From CAILZL01 sp049840395 (GTDB lineage Bacteria; Pseudomonadota; Gammaproteobacteria; Steroidobacterales; Steroidobacteraceae): a DNA stretch of 64,000 nucleotides. A program made the position numbers and the translations under genes. Below are positions 18,454-27,526 of the stretch, one piece after another; position 1 is the first letter of the stretch; each line of letters opens with the position of its first letter. The DNA is taken from the NCBI GenBank assembly GCA_049840395.1, contig JASGLD010000001.1:682001-746000 (forward strand), given 5' to 3'. The notes beneath the pieces were generated by a model that searched no databases, had not been told where the DNA came from, and was given only the letters and a program-made list of their open reading frames with translations.

Positions 18454-19536
18454 ATGAAGCGCGTGTTTAATTTCAGCGCCGGTCCGGCGGTTTTGCCTCT
18501 TGAAGTCCTGCAGCAGGCCGCTGCCGAAATGTGCGACTGGCGCGGCACCGGCATGTCGGTGATGGAAATGAGTCATCGCGGTAAAGAGTTCATCTCGATT
18601 CACGCCCAGGCCGAGGCCGATCTGCGTGAGCTGCTGGCCATTCCCGCCAATTACAAAGTGCTGTTCATGCAGGGCGGCGCCATTGGCGAGAACGCCATCA
18701 TCCCGATGAACATGCTGCGCGGTAAAGCCAGCGCCGATTACATCAACACCGGCGAGTGGTCGAAGAAGTCGATCAAGGAAGCCAAGAAGTACGGTGCGGT
18801 GAATGTCGCCGCCACTTCCGAAGCCAATAACTTCACCAGCGTGCCCAAGCGCGACACCTGGAAGCTCGATCCCAATGCGGCCTATGTGCATATCTGCGCC
18901 AACGAAACCATCGGCGGTGTGGAATATCACTTCACGCCGGAGGTGGGCGATGTGCCGCTGATCGCGGATATGTCTTCCAACATTCTGTCGCGGCCAATTG
19001 ATGTATCTAAATATGGCCTGATCTACGGTGGCGCGCAGAAGAACATCGGCCCGGCCGGTTTGACCATCGTGATCGTGCGGGACGATCTGATCGGTCATGC
19101 CTTGCCGGCCACGCCTTCGGCCTTCGATTACAAGCAACAGGCCGAAAATGATTCCATGTACAACACGCCGCCGACTTACAGCATCTACATCGCCGGTCTG
19201 GTGTTCCAGTGGATCAAGAAGCAGGGCGGTCTGACCGCCATGGAAGCGCATAACCGCAAGAAAGCCGCGCTGATTTACGACTATCTGGATAGCAGCTCGT
19301 TCTATACCAGCCCGGTGGCGCGCGAGGATCGTTCATTGATGAACGTGCCGTTCAAGACCAGCAGTGAGGCGCTTGATGAAGCCTTCCTGAAAGGTGCGCA
19401 AGCATTGGGCATGCTGCAATTGAAGGGCCATCGTTCGGTGGGCGGCATTCGAGCCAGCATCTACAACGCCATGCCGGTGGAAGGCGTGCAGGCGTTGGTG
19501 GCGTACATGAAGGAGTTCGAGCAGAAGAATAGTTAA
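18454..19536 (+). CDS. serC: Phosphoserine aminotransferase
   Basis: A 360-residue PLP enzyme that converts 3-phosphohydroxypyruvate and glutamate to phosphoserine, and also acts in pyridoxal phosphate synthesis. FNFSAGPAVLPLEVLQ opens the protein, CDWRGTGMSVMEMSHRGKEF follows, and the PLP lysine lies in YGGAQKNIGPAG. The length is normal. It belongs to the gyrA-serC-pheA-hisC-aroA gene order, here followed by serA, the preceding step of serine synthesis. Confidence 0.97.
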   Translation: MKRVFNFSAGPAVLPLEVLQQAAAEMCDWRGTGMSVMEMSHRGKEFISIHAQAEADLRELLAIPANYKVLFMQGGAIGENAIIPMNMLRGKASADYINTGEWSKKSIKEAKKYGAVNVAATSEANNFTSVPKRDTWKLDPNAAYVHICANETIGGVEYHFTPEVGDVPLIADMSSNILSRPIDVSKYGLIYGGAQKNIGPAGLTIVIVRDDLIGHALPATPSAFDYKQQAENDSMYNTPPTYSIYIAGLVFQWIKKQGGLTAMEAHNRKKAALIYDYLDSSSFYTSPVAREDRSLMNVPFKTSSEALDEAFLKGAQALGMLQLKGHRSVGGIRASIYNAMPVEGVQALVAYMKEFEQKNS

Positions 19537-19542
19537 GGATTT

Positions 19543-19636
19543 TTCCCTCTCCCATTTATTGAGAGAGGGTTAGGGAGAGTAGCAGTTCGAGATGCCCTCT
19601 CCCCTCAGCTTCTCTGCCGCTAGCGGCAGAGGGGAA
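19543..19636. repeat. CCCTCTCCC / GGGAGAGG dispersed repeat, copy 1
   Basis: The gap between serC and serA contains CCCTCTCCC, GAGAGAGGGTTAGGGAGAG and a second CCCTCTCCCC. It closes with a perfect hairpin, CTCTGCCGC-TA-GCGGCAGAG (19612-19631). Related CCCTC/GAGGG repeats lie at 55155, 58536 and 61038. Confidence 0.6.
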
Positions 19637-19669
19637 TCAAGTCAGGCGGGATATCTAAGAAGTAAACAC

Positions 19670-20842
19670 ATGCCATACAAGATTCTGACTCTGAATAATA
19701 TCTCGGTGCGCGGTCTGGATCGTCTGCCGCGCGACAAGTACGAAGTGGCTTCGGAGATCGGTCGTCCCGACGCCATCATGCTGCGCTCGGCTGATATGCA
19801 CAGCATGGACATCCCGGCCAGCGTGTTGGCCATCGGTCGCGCCGGCGCCGGCACCAACAACATTCCTGTGCCGAAATTTTCCAAGCTCGGAGTCCCTGTG
19901 TTCAACGCGCCGGGTGCTAATGCCAATGCGGTGAAAGAATTGGTGATCGCCGGCATGTTCCTCGCGGCACGCAATATCTGCCAGGCGTGGGGATATACGC
20001 GCGGCCTGCAGGGCGACGATCATGCCCTGGAAGAAGCCGTAGAGAAGGGCAAGAAGAAGTATGTAGGTTATGAGTTGCCCGGCCGCACCTTGGGCGTGAT
20101 CGGTCTGGGCGCCATTGGCGTGGAAGTGGCCAATACGGCACATGCGCTGGGTATGCAGGTGCTGGGTTTCGATCCAGCCATCACCGTGCAACGCGCCTGG
20201 CAGTTGTCCTCCGGTGTCGAGCAGGCGCTGTCGCTGGATGATCTATTCGCGCGTTGCGATATGGTCACAGTACACGTGCCGCTGATCGATGCCACCAAGC
20301 ACATGGTGAATGCGGCAAGGCTGAAGCTGCTGCGCAAGGGCGGTGTGATTCTGAATTTCGCGCGTGCCGGTATTGTCGATGAGGCGGCGATGATTGCGGC
20401 GCTGGATAGTGGCCATGTCGGCGCCTATGTGTGCGACTTCCCCACCAACGCAGTGAAGGATCATCCCAAGATCGTGGCGCTGCCGCACTTGGGGGCTTCC
20501 ACCAATGAAGCCGAAGAAAATTGCGCCGTCATGGTGGCAGACACGCTGCGCGATTTTCTGGAACACGGCAATGTGCGCAATGCAGTGAATTTCCCTGAGG
20601 CGGTGTTGCCGCGTACGCAGAACTCCGTGCGACTGGCCATCGCCAATGAGAATGTGCCGAACATGGTGGGGCAGATTTCCGGTGCGCTGGCGGGGGCGGG
20701 TCTGAACATTGCCGACCTGCTTAACAAGTCGCGCGGCGATCTGGCCTATACCCTGATGGATGTCGACGGTGCTCACATACCGCCGGCTGTGATTGAACAA
20801 TTGAAGACCATCCCCGGCGTACTGTCGGTGCGGGTTTTATAG
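19670..20842 (+). CDS. serA: D-3-phosphoglycerate dehydrogenase with ACT domain
   Basis: A 390-residue enzyme that oxidises 3-phosphoglycerate, the entry step of serine synthesis. It has an NAD-binding GLGAIGVEVAN motif, the catalytic Arg in NFARAGIVDE and the catalytic His in LPHLGASTNEAEENCA. A C-terminal ACT domain (IANENVPNMVGQISGALAGA onward) probably binds serine as feedback inhibitor. The ATG at 19670 is used because the extra upstream frame reads through the repeat. Placing serA beside serC gives a two-step serine unit. Confidence 0.92.
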   Translation: MPYKILTLNNISVRGLDRLPRDKYEVASEIGRPDAIMLRSADMHSMDIPASVLAIGRAGAGTNNIPVPKFSKLGVPVFNAPGANANAVKELVIAGMFLAARNICQAWGYTRGLQGDDHALEEAVEKGKKKYVGYELPGRTLGVIGLGAIGVEVANTAHALGMQVLGFDPAITVQRAWQLSSGVEQALSLDDLFARCDMVTVHVPLIDATKHMVNAARLKLLRKGGVILNFARAGIVDEAAMIAALDSGHVGAYVCDFPTNAVKDHPKIVALPHLGASTNEAEENCAVMVADTLRDFLEHGNVRNAVNFPEAVLPRTQNSVRLAIANENVPNMVGQISGALAGAGLNIADLLNKSRGDLAYTLMDVDGAHIPPAVIEQLKTIPGVLSVRVL

Positions 20843-20867
20843 AAGTTGTTTTTGAATTGATTTCTCT

Positions 20868-20925
20868 TGTAGGTCGGGTTTTAACCCGACAACGACGTCG
20901 GAGTCGGGTTAAAACCCGACCTACA
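20868..20925. repeat. GTAGGTCGGGTT palindrome, copy 2
   Basis: Perfect 23-bp arms (20868-20890 and 20903-20925) flank a 12-bp loop. The sequence is almost the same as copy 1 at 4644. It lies between serA and pheA, within the presumed operon. Confidence 0.9.
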
Positions 20926-21000
20926 GAAGAGCTGCGATTGATGTGCATAGTTTGATCGCCGTCCGAGATTTGATTTACGCGTTTTAAAGTTGAAGTAGCC

Positions 21001-22167
21001 GTGGCAAGTAGCAGTAAAAGCAAAGCAAAGAGCAAGCAGGCAACCAAGGGCAAGGCGAGCGATAAGCTGCCAGCGCCGGTGCCCGCCTTGAGTGAAATTC
21101 GCAATCGTATAGATGCTATCGACGATCAGTTGCTCGCATTACTCAGCGAACGCGCACGGGCCGCGCAAACGGTGGGCGTGTCGAAGAAGCAGCAGGGCAA
21201 TATCACCACTGCCGATTTGTATCGTCCTGAGCGTGAAGCGCAAGTTCTGCAGCGCGTGCTGGACAGCAATGACGGTCCGTTGCGCGATGAAGAAGTGGCG
21301 CGGCTGTTTCGTGAAATCATGTCGGCCTGCCTGGCGCAGCAGGAGCCATTGAAGATCGGGTTCCTGGGGCCGGAAGGCACCTTCACGCAGCAGGCGGTAT
21401 ACAAGCACTTCGGTCATTCGGTGCGTGGTGTGCCGTTACCGTCCATTCCGGAAGTGTTCCAGGAAGTGCAGGCCGGTCATGCCGATTTCGGTGTGGTGCC
21501 GATCGAGAATTCAACGGGTGGCGTGGTCGAGTTTTCCATCGACATGTTCCTCAACACCACGCTGAAGATCTGCGGCGAAATCGAGTTGCGCATTCATCAG
21601 AACCTGATGGGGCGCATGGGCAGCCTGGAACAGATCAAGCGTGTGTGCTCGCATCCGCAGTCGTTGTCGCAATGCCGTCAATGGTTGCAACGACATCTGC
21701 CCGATGTCGAACTGGTGCCTTGTTCCAGCAATGCCGAAGCGGCGCGTCGCGCGCGCGATGAAGAAGGCACTGCTGCGATTGCCGGCCAGGTAGCGGCAGA
21801 GATTTACAATCTGCAGATCATCGTGCCGGAGATCGAAGATCAACCGGACAACACTACACGTTTCCTGGTCATCGGTCCGAAGTTGTTCGCACCCAGCGGC
21901 CGCGACAAGACCACCTTGATGGTGTCGGCAGTTGATACACAGGGTCCGGGCGCTTTATATCGTTTGCTTGAACCGCTGGCACGTAATGAAATCAGTATGA
22001 CGCGCATCGAGTCGCGTCCGTCGCGTCGTAAGAAGTGGGACTATGTGTTCTTCATCGATGTGGATGGTCATGCCGATAGCGAACCGCTCAAGTCGGCGCT
22101 GGAGCAATTGAAGAAGCACGCTTCACTGTTCAAGGTGCTGGGTTCGTATCCGGCAGCGGTGTTGTGA
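21001..22167 (+). CDS. pheA: Bifunctional chorismate mutase / prephenate dehydratase
   Basis: A 388-residue P-protein for phenylalanine synthesis. A Lys-rich N-terminus is followed by a chorismate mutase AroQ domain (about 30-110: IRNRIDAIDDQLLALLSER). Next comes the dehydratase domain (about 118-300) with GFLGPEGTFTQQA, PIENSTGGVV and the catalytic Thr of DNTTRFLVIG. The C-terminal ACT domain holds the phenylalanine-binding ESRPSRRKKWDYVFFID. The start is GTG at 21001, with GAAG 7 bp upstream; no other start is available before the mutase domain. Confidence 0.95.
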   Translation: MASSSKSKAKSKQATKGKASDKLPAPVPALSEIRNRIDAIDDQLLALLSERARAAQTVGVSKKQQGNITTADLYRPEREAQVLQRVLDSNDGPLRDEEVARLFREIMSACLAQQEPLKIGFLGPEGTFTQQAVYKHFGHSVRGVPLPSIPEVFQEVQAGHADFGVVPIENSTGGVVEFSIDMFLNTTLKICGEIELRIHQNLMGRMGSLEQIKRVCSHPQSLSQCRQWLQRHLPDVELVPCSSNAEAARRARDEEGTAAIAGQVAAEIYNLQIIVPEIEDQPDNTTRFLVIGPKLFAPSGRDKTTLMVSAVDTQGPGALYRLLEPLARNEISMTRIESRPSRRKKWDYVFFIDVDGHADSEPLKSALEQLKKHASLFKVLGSYPAAVL

Positions 22168-22171
22168 GAGC

Positions 22172-22230
22172 GGGCGTGATGAATCACGCCCCTACACTTG
22201 GCTTTCGTAGGGGCGTAATTCATTGCGCCC
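22172..22230. repeat. GGGCGTGATGAATCACGCCCCTAC palindrome
   Basis: Two 24-bp arms (22172-22195 and 22207-22230) pair with three mismatches. The element fills nearly the whole gap between pheA and hisC and ends 20 bp before the hisC start. It belongs to a different sequence class from the GTAGGTCGGGTT elements, though both share terminal GTAGG. Confidence 0.8.
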
Positions 22231-22249
22231 TTCTTGGTGGATGATTCAA

Positions 22250-23368
22250 ATGTCTTTCAATGCCCTTTCTCTGGCCACCGCGCCGGTCACGCAACTTTCG
22301 CCCTATGTACCTGGCAAACCTTTGTCGGAACTGGAACGCGAATACGGCATCAGCAACAGCATCAAGCTGGCTTCCAATGAAAACCCTTTGGGTCCGGGCT
22401 CGAAAGCGCGCGCCGCGATTGCAGAGGCCATCAAAGAGCTCGGCCTGTATCCCGATGGCAATGGTTTTGAACTTAAACAGGCTCTAGCCAAGAAGCATGG
22501 TTGTGCGTTGGAGCAAATCACGCTAGGCAATGGGTCTAACGATTTACTGGTGATGCTGGCCGAAGCATTCCTGAATGCGGATACCGAGGCGGTGTTCTCG
22601 CAGTATTGCTTCGCCATCTATCCCATCGCCATACAGGCGGTGGGTGCGGTGGGGCGTATGGCGCCCGCTTATCCCGACTCGCATTCCATGGCATTGGGTC
22701 ACGATCTGCACGCCATGTTTGAATTGGTGAATGCGAACACACGTCTGGTGTTTATTGCCAATCCCAACAATCCCACCGGCACCTGGGTGGACGCTGCAGA
22801 TTTGAAGGCCTTCATCGCTGCCGTACCGCCCACCACTTTGGTAGTTGTTGACGAGGCCTACATCGAATATGTGCAAGATGAAAGCTTTGCCGATGCCAGC
22901 CGATGGTTGAATGAGTTTCCCAATCTGATTGTCACGCGCACCTTCTCCAAGGCCTATGGTCTCGCTGGATTGCGTGTGGGCTATGCGCTGTCGCATGCCT
23001 CGGTAGCGGACGTGTTGAATCGCGTGCGCCAGCCGTTCAATGTGAATTCGGTGGCGCTGGCTGCAGCTGCTGCCGCGTTAGGCGACATGGAGCATTTGCG
23101 TGCCTCGACCGAATTGAATGCGCGCGGCATGCAGCAGCTTACTGTCGGCGTAAAGGCGTTGGGTCTGCGTGTCTATCCATCCAAGGGCAATTTTTTATTG
23201 ATCAATTGCGCGCGTCCCGCCGGCGCCGTGTACGAGGCCTTGCTGCGTCAAGGAGTGATTGTGCGTCCCGTTGGCGGCTATGGCCTGCCTACGCAATTGC
23301 GACTGACTATCGGCACAGAGCAAGAAAACGCTCGACTGCTGGCAGCGCTCAAGCAGGCTTTGCAGTAG
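22250..23368 (+). CDS. hisC: Histidinol-phosphate / aromatic aminotransferase
   Basis: A 372-residue class I/II PLP aminotransferase. ASNENPLGPGSKAR, GNGSNDLL, PNNPTGTWV, VVDEAYIEY and the PLP lysine in TRTFSKAYGLAGLRVGYALS are all present. Copies located between pheA and aroA often act on aromatic substrates (HisC2 type), so its main substrate may be phenylpyruvate or imidazole acetol phosphate. The ATG at 22250 is favoured by GGTGG spacing; 22241 is also possible. Confidence 0.93.
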   Translation: MSFNALSLATAPVTQLSPYVPGKPLSELEREYGISNSIKLASNENPLGPGSKARAAIAEAIKELGLYPDGNGFELKQALAKKHGCALEQITLGNGSNDLLVMLAEAFLNADTEAVFSQYCFAIYPIAIQAVGAVGRMAPAYPDSHSMALGHDLHAMFELVNANTRLVFIANPNNPTGTWVDAADLKAFIAAVPPTTLVVVDEAYIEYVQDESFADASRWLNEFPNLIVTRTFSKAYGLAGLRVGYALSHASVADVLNRVRQPFNVNSVALAAAAAALGDMEHLRASTELNARGMQQLTVGVKALGLRVYPSKGNFLLINCARPAGAVYEALLRQGVIVRPVGGYGLPTQLRLTIGTEQENARLLAALKQALQ

Positions 23369-23377
23369 GCTTCTATC

Positions 23378-24664
23378 ATGGAATTTCTTGATCTATCGCC
23401 CATGCATCGTGCGCAAGGCACGGTGCGTCTGCCCGGCTCGAAGAGCATCTCCAATAGGACACTATTGCTGGCGGCGTTGTCGCAGGGCACGACTGAGATT
23501 CGCGATCTACTGGCTTCCGACGATACCGATCGCATGCTCGAAGCGTTGCAGATACTGGGCGTGCAGATTGAAAAAACCGGTGAGCACGACTATCGCGTGG
23601 TCGGCGTGCCGCAGGGCTTTCCCAACAAACGCGCCGATTTGTTCTTGGGTAATGCCGGTACGGCATTTCGTCCCTTGACCGCGGCATTGGCTTTAGCCGG
23701 CGGCCACTACACCTTGTCAGGTGTGGCGCGCATGCATGAGCGACCGATTGGCGATCTGGTGGATGCGCTGCGTGAAGTCGGCGCGGATATCAACTATCTC
23801 GGCGCTGCAGGTTTCCCCCCTTTGTTGATCCGGCCCGCAACGCTGTTGCCGGGCGGTGTGGTACGTATCAAGGGCAATGTATCGAGTCAGTTTCTCACCG
23901 CATTATTGATGGCATTGCCCACCACGGGTGTGACGACCACCGTTGAAGTGATCGGTGAGTTGATCTCCAAGCCCTATATTGAAATCACCTTGAAGTTGAT
24001 GGCGCAGTTTGGCGTACAAGTGCAACGTGATGGGTGGCAAGGCTTCATTGTCCCGGGTAACCAGCACTACGTTTCGCCGGGTGTGCTGTATGTCGAAGGC
24101 GATGCCTCTTCCGCCTCGTATTTTCTGGCTGCCGGGGCGATCGGTGGCGGTCCGGTCAAAGTAGAGGGTGTGGGGCGCAACAGCATCCAGGGAGATGTGG
24201 CCTTTGCAACTGCATTGGAAAAGTTGGGTGCGCACATCACGCTGGGCGATAACTGGATGGAAGCCAAAGCGCCAAACGGCAAGTTGCGCGCCTTCGATAT
24301 GGACTTCAATCATATTCCGGATGCCGCCATGACCTTGGCGGTGGCTGCGTTGTTCTGCGATGGTCCATGCCGATTGACCAACATCGGCAGTTGGCGCGTG
24401 AAGGAAACCGATCGCATCGCCGCCATGGCCACGGAGTTGCGCAAGGTGGGCGCGCTGGTTGAAGAGGGCGATGACTGGTTGCGTATTGCACCGCCCGCTC
24501 AGCTTACGCCCAATGCCGTCATCAATACCTACGACGATCATCGCATGGCCATGTGCTTCTCACTGGTGGCGTTGGGCGGTGTGCCGATACGCATCAACGA
24601 TCCGAAATGTGTCGCCAAGACATTTCCGGAATACTTCGACGTCTTCAAAACCGTGGCTCTTTAA
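23378..24664 (+). CDS. aroA: 5-enolpyruvylshikimate-3-phosphate synthase
   Basis: A 428-residue EPSP synthase, step six of the shikimate pathway. LPGSKSISNRTLLLAALSQG is the phosphate-binding site, NAGTAFRPLTAALAL follows, and the C-terminal DHRMAMCFSLVALGG is typical. It starts 10 bp after hisC. The prephenate dehydrogenase gene tyrA, usually between hisC and aroA or fused to aroA, is absent here. A degenerate copy of the aroA 3' end lies about 850 bp downstream. Confidence 0.96.
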   Translation: MEFLDLSPMHRAQGTVRLPGSKSISNRTLLLAALSQGTTEIRDLLASDDTDRMLEALQILGVQIEKTGEHDYRVVGVPQGFPNKRADLFLGNAGTAFRPLTAALALAGGHYTLSGVARMHERPIGDLVDALREVGADINYLGAAGFPPLLIRPATLLPGGVVRIKGNVSSQFLTALLMALPTTGVTTTVEVIGELISKPYIEITLKLMAQFGVQVQRDGWQGFIVPGNQHYVSPGVLYVEGDASSASYFLAAGAIGGGPVKVEGVGRNSIQGDVAFATALEKLGAHITLGDNWMEAKAPNGKLRAFDMDFNHIPDAAMTLAVAALFCDGPCRLTNIGSWRVKETDRIAAMATELRKVGALVEEGDDWLRIAPPAQLTPNAVINTYDDHRMAMCFSLVALGGVPIRINDPKCVAKTFPEYFDVFKTVAL

Positions 24665-24668
24665 ATTT

Positions 24669-24704
24669 AATTTGAGTTTTAATTTGAGATTAATTTGAGA
24701 TTTA
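24669..24704. repeat. Short AT-rich tandem repeat
   Basis: Three units of AATTTGAGATT (11-12 bp, first unit ending TTTT) follow the aroA stop codon. The AT content contrasts sharply with the surrounding genes. They probably arose by slippage. Confidence 0.6.
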
Positions 24705-24717
24705 ATTGTTGTCGCTT

Positions 24718-24753
24718 GCCATGCAAAGCAATGATTGCAGGGCTTTGCATGGC
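24718..24753. terminator. 12-bp hairpin between convergent genes
   Basis: GCCATGCAAAGC (24718-24729) pairs perfectly with 24742-24753. It lies between aroA and the minus-strand lipoprotein gene. There is no strong T-run, so intrinsic termination is uncertain. Confidence 0.5.
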
Positions 24754-24773
24754 CTACAACGCTTCAAGAGCCG

Positions 24774-25304
24774 CTAGCTGTTCTCATCGGGTAACGACTC
24801 GACCGTGGCATAGCCTTCGGGCGCCACATCGGTGTTGTAGATAACGCGATACAACATCCACTTGCCATCCTGTCTTTTCCAGATGTGCATGTACTTGCCC
24901 ATCTCGATGTCCGCACCACGCTTGATATTGCGCACGGTGAAGTGGCCTTGCTCGACACCAATGTCGCTGCGCACCAACAACATGTCGGTTTCGGTCTTGA
25001 AAGAAATGATCGGGGTCATCGAATTTTTAAGGAAGTTCTCGATTTCCTTATGCCCGGAGATCACCGTGCCGTGTTCCGGCAGGATCTGCGCATCGTCTGT
25101 GAACAGCGCCAGGCAGTTGTCCAAATCGTGCTTGGTAAATGCGATGGCGAAGGATTGAGTGACTTCGCTGGTGAGTTCGTTGCGGGTGCAGCCTGGCAGC
25201 AGCAGGCACAGCAGCGCGATACAAATGATCGAAGTTAACAGTGCCGCAGCATGTCCTTTGCCGGCGTGACTGGATGGTCGAGAGGAGTCATAGACGAGTT
25301 GCAT
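24774..25304 (-). CDS. SnoaL-like lipoprotein
   Basis: A 176-residue protein with a long N-terminus and a lipobox LLPGC near residue 40, followed by an NTF2/SnoaL-like domain (FAIAFTKHDLDNCLALFTDDA, PEHGTVISGHKEIENFL, GKYMHIWKRQDGKWMLYRVIYN). This resembles the ketosteroid isomerase-like DUF4440/SnoaL group. The ATG at 25304 has a strong GGGGGTGGG site. The gene is opposite in direction to the operon around it and lies in an insertion between aroA and cmk. Confidence 0.78.
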   Translation of the reverse strand: MQLVYDSSRPSSHAGKGHAAALLTSIICIALLCLLLPGCTRNELTSEVTQSFAIAFTKHDLDNCLALFTDDAQILPEHGTVISGHKEIENFLKNSMTPIISFKTETDMLLVRSDIGVEQGHFTVRNIKRGADIEMGKYMHIWKRQDGKWMLYRVIYNTDVAPEGYATVESLPDENS

Positions 25305-25512
25305 AACCCACCCCCTTACACTGACGCAAGACTTCAAGTCGGAGAGCCTGTGTACGCTTCAAGCATATGCCTGTTGATTGTCAGTGCCAATGCGTTTTTC
25401 GAGAACAATTCCGAGCATAGGCTGGGTCACTTTTAGTGCCTATGGCTGTCTGACTATGGATGTTTGATGTGGCTTAAAATGACAAGCTAATTGCGCGGGG
25501 TACCACCGGAAG

Positions 25513-25587
25513 GCGCCGGTGCAGATTAACGATCCTAAATGTGTGGCTAGAACCTGCCAGGAGTATTGTGTCGGGTGGCTTTTCTGA
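25513..25587 (+). pseudogene. Relic of an aroA 3' end
   Basis: Read from 25513 this non-coding stretch gives APVQINDPKCVARTCQEYCV and then a stop at 25585-25587. The intact aroA ends VPIRINDPKCVAKTFPEYFDV. The nucleotide differences are largely at third positions over the first 14 codons, which points to a once-coding copy. The segment sits in the 380-bp gap (25305-25682) between the lipoprotein and hydrolase genes. Upstream of 25500 homology fades. It marks a duplication or replacement of aroA during remodelling of this junction. Confidence 0.75.
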
Positions 25588-25682
25588 GGTGGCGGTAACG
25601 CTTTTTTTGCAAAGCTGTGGCTGACGTCGCTGAATGTTTCTAGGACAATGCATGGCTGTTGTGCGTGTTAAGCGAGGGATGT

Positions 25683-27461
25683 GTGGTTAGCGCTAATCCG
25701 ATAAATGTGCGGGGCGGTTACTTTGGTGTGGCGGTTCGTTGTTTTGCCATGCTGCATCAACCGGTTCATTCCCGTAATTTGGTGGCCATTATCGTCAATG
25801 ATTTTGGCTATCCGGGTCTGACCGCCTGTTGGAATTTCCGCAAGCTGGCGAACGAATGGGCGGCATTGGGAATTACGGTGCTGCGCATGGATTTACCCGG
25901 CACGGCGGACTCGCCCGCGATCTATGGCAATTGTGTTGCGCAATGGCAGGCGGGTGTATCGGCAGCCATCAATTTTGTACGTTCGCATGATCAGAACGTG
26001 CCGATTGTCTTAGTGGGATTACGTCTTGGCGCCATGTTGGCCATCAATGCGGCAGCCAATCAGAAAAACATCGCATCCTTGCAGTTGATCCAGCCGTGTT
26101 TGGATGGACTGGCCTATGTGCAACAGGCCGAGAATGTGGCGCCGCTGGTTGTGCAGGTACAGTATCAAGGGCCGGAGGGACGATTGCTGTCCGGTCATTT
26201 TCTCACCACTGAAGAGTTCCAGTCGCTGCAATCAATACAAGTTGACCTGGCGCACCCTGCGGGCACGATGGATGTCATGTCATTCCCAGGCGATGGGGCA
26301 GCCGGATTTGTAGCAGCGGCGCAGCAGGCGGGATGGCATGCCGAGCTCTATCAATATGATGAGAAATCCGAAGAGTGGTTGATTGATGCGCCGCTGACGC
26401 GTGTACCGCAATGTTTCGGTGCCATGACACAGCGCTTGCAAACCCTGTTGAGTGAGCCGGTGAAAGTCACTCCATGGGAACTGGATGACAGACAGTCGAG
26501 CCATGGCTATGTCGAGCAGAGCTTGCGTTGTCAGGATACGGATGGCTCGGTGCAATTCGGTATTCTGACTGCGCCGGATGAGGATACTGTGCCGGAGACA
26601 GTGGTGATTCTGTTTGGCACAGCGTCCAATCGTCGTACCGGCATTCATGACAACAATGTTTATTGGGCGCGTTCGCTGGCGGAGTCGGGCATCGCCTGCC
26701 TGCGTTTCGATGTCACTGGTTTGGGCGATTCAGAGCCTCGCCTGGGCAATAGTGACAATGATCTGCTGGTGCCATGGAATCACACCGATGCAGATGCCTG
26801 GCTGCAACTATTGCGTCAGATGGGAGTACGTCGTTTTGGTGCGGCGGGCCTCAGTTCCGGCGGCTATAACGCTTTTCAATGTGCCTTGGCACATGAAGAC
26901 GTGGTCGCGTTGTTCGGCATCAACGTGGCGCGCTACGTCATCCGTCAATCAATTCACGAGGTCATTAGTACCCAGGTTAAGACTTCGAGTAGTTATGTCA
27001 GCGCTTTGGTCGATCCGAAGACCTGGTTGCGCTTGTTGAAAGGCGAGGTGGCGGTCAAGCGCATCGCAGCGGCTTTATCTCGACGCTTGATGGCGGCGCT
27101 GCGCACTCGAATAAAGATGTTGCACGTCAACCGTTCAAACGAAGCGGTGCTGGGCGAAGCGCATGGCAACATGCTCAACATTCTCAAGCGCGAAGGCGCT
27201 CGCGTAACGCTGCTCTACTCGGTGGGCGATGCTTACTACTTTGAATTTGAGCAGGAGTTCGGTCCGCGCGGCGAATCGTTGACGCAAGAAGATAATTTCA
27301 AGCTGGTGTTGTTGGCGGGGGCGGATCATTCCTTGTCGCACCATCGAATGGCGCGCCAGATAGCTGATCTATTGCGGGATTTCTTTCGCGAAGCGTTGCC
27401 CGAGACGCAAGTTCCGGATGAAGCGGAGCGACGCGTTGTCGGTGGTCACGGCCGGCTATGA
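25683..27461 (+). CDS. Double alpha/beta-hydrolase, first half lacking the nucleophile
   Basis: A protein of about 592 residues with two serine-hydrolase folds. In the first (1-255) the nucleophile elbow reads GLRLG at 112-116, with Arg where Ser is expected. In the second (270-592) the triad looks complete: GLSSG at 389-393, an acid near 516 (SVGDAYYF) and HIS549 in GADHSL. The GLR-x-G form and FDVTGLGDSE recall hydrolases of exosortase and polysaccharide gene clusters, but no such cluster is seen here. The start is uncertain: GTG 25683 after GAGGG is used; TTG 25659 is possible. It ends 65 bp before cmk. Confidence 0.75.
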   Translation: MVSANPINVRGGYFGVAVRCFAMLHQPVHSRNLVAIIVNDFGYPGLTACWNFRKLANEWAALGITVLRMDLPGTADSPAIYGNCVAQWQAGVSAAINFVRSHDQNVPIVLVGLRLGAMLAINAAANQKNIASLQLIQPCLDGLAYVQQAENVAPLVVQVQYQGPEGRLLSGHFLTTEEFQSLQSIQVDLAHPAGTMDVMSFPGDGAAGFVAAAQQAGWHAELYQYDEKSEEWLIDAPLTRVPQCFGAMTQRLQTLLSEPVKVTPWELDDRQSSHGYVEQSLRCQDTDGSVQFGILTAPDEDTVPETVVILFGTASNRRTGIHDNNVYWARSLAESGIACLRFDVTGLGDSEPRLGNSDNDLLVPWNHTDADAWLQLLRQMGVRRFGAAGLSSGGYNAFQCALAHEDVVALFGINVARYVIRQSIHEVISTQVKTSSSYVSALVDPKTWLRLLKGEVAVKRIAAALSRRLMAALRTRIKMLHVNRSNEAVLGEAHGNMLNILKREGARVTLLYSVGDAYYFEFEQEFGPRGESLTQEDNFKLVLLAGADHSLSHHRMARQIADLLRDFFREALPETQVPDEAERRVVGGHGRL

Positions 27462-27526
27462 AGGCTGTTCGGCTTGGCGCAGGAATCCCGTACACTGCTC
27501 GTTGATTTTGCCTCCAGTGGATTTTC

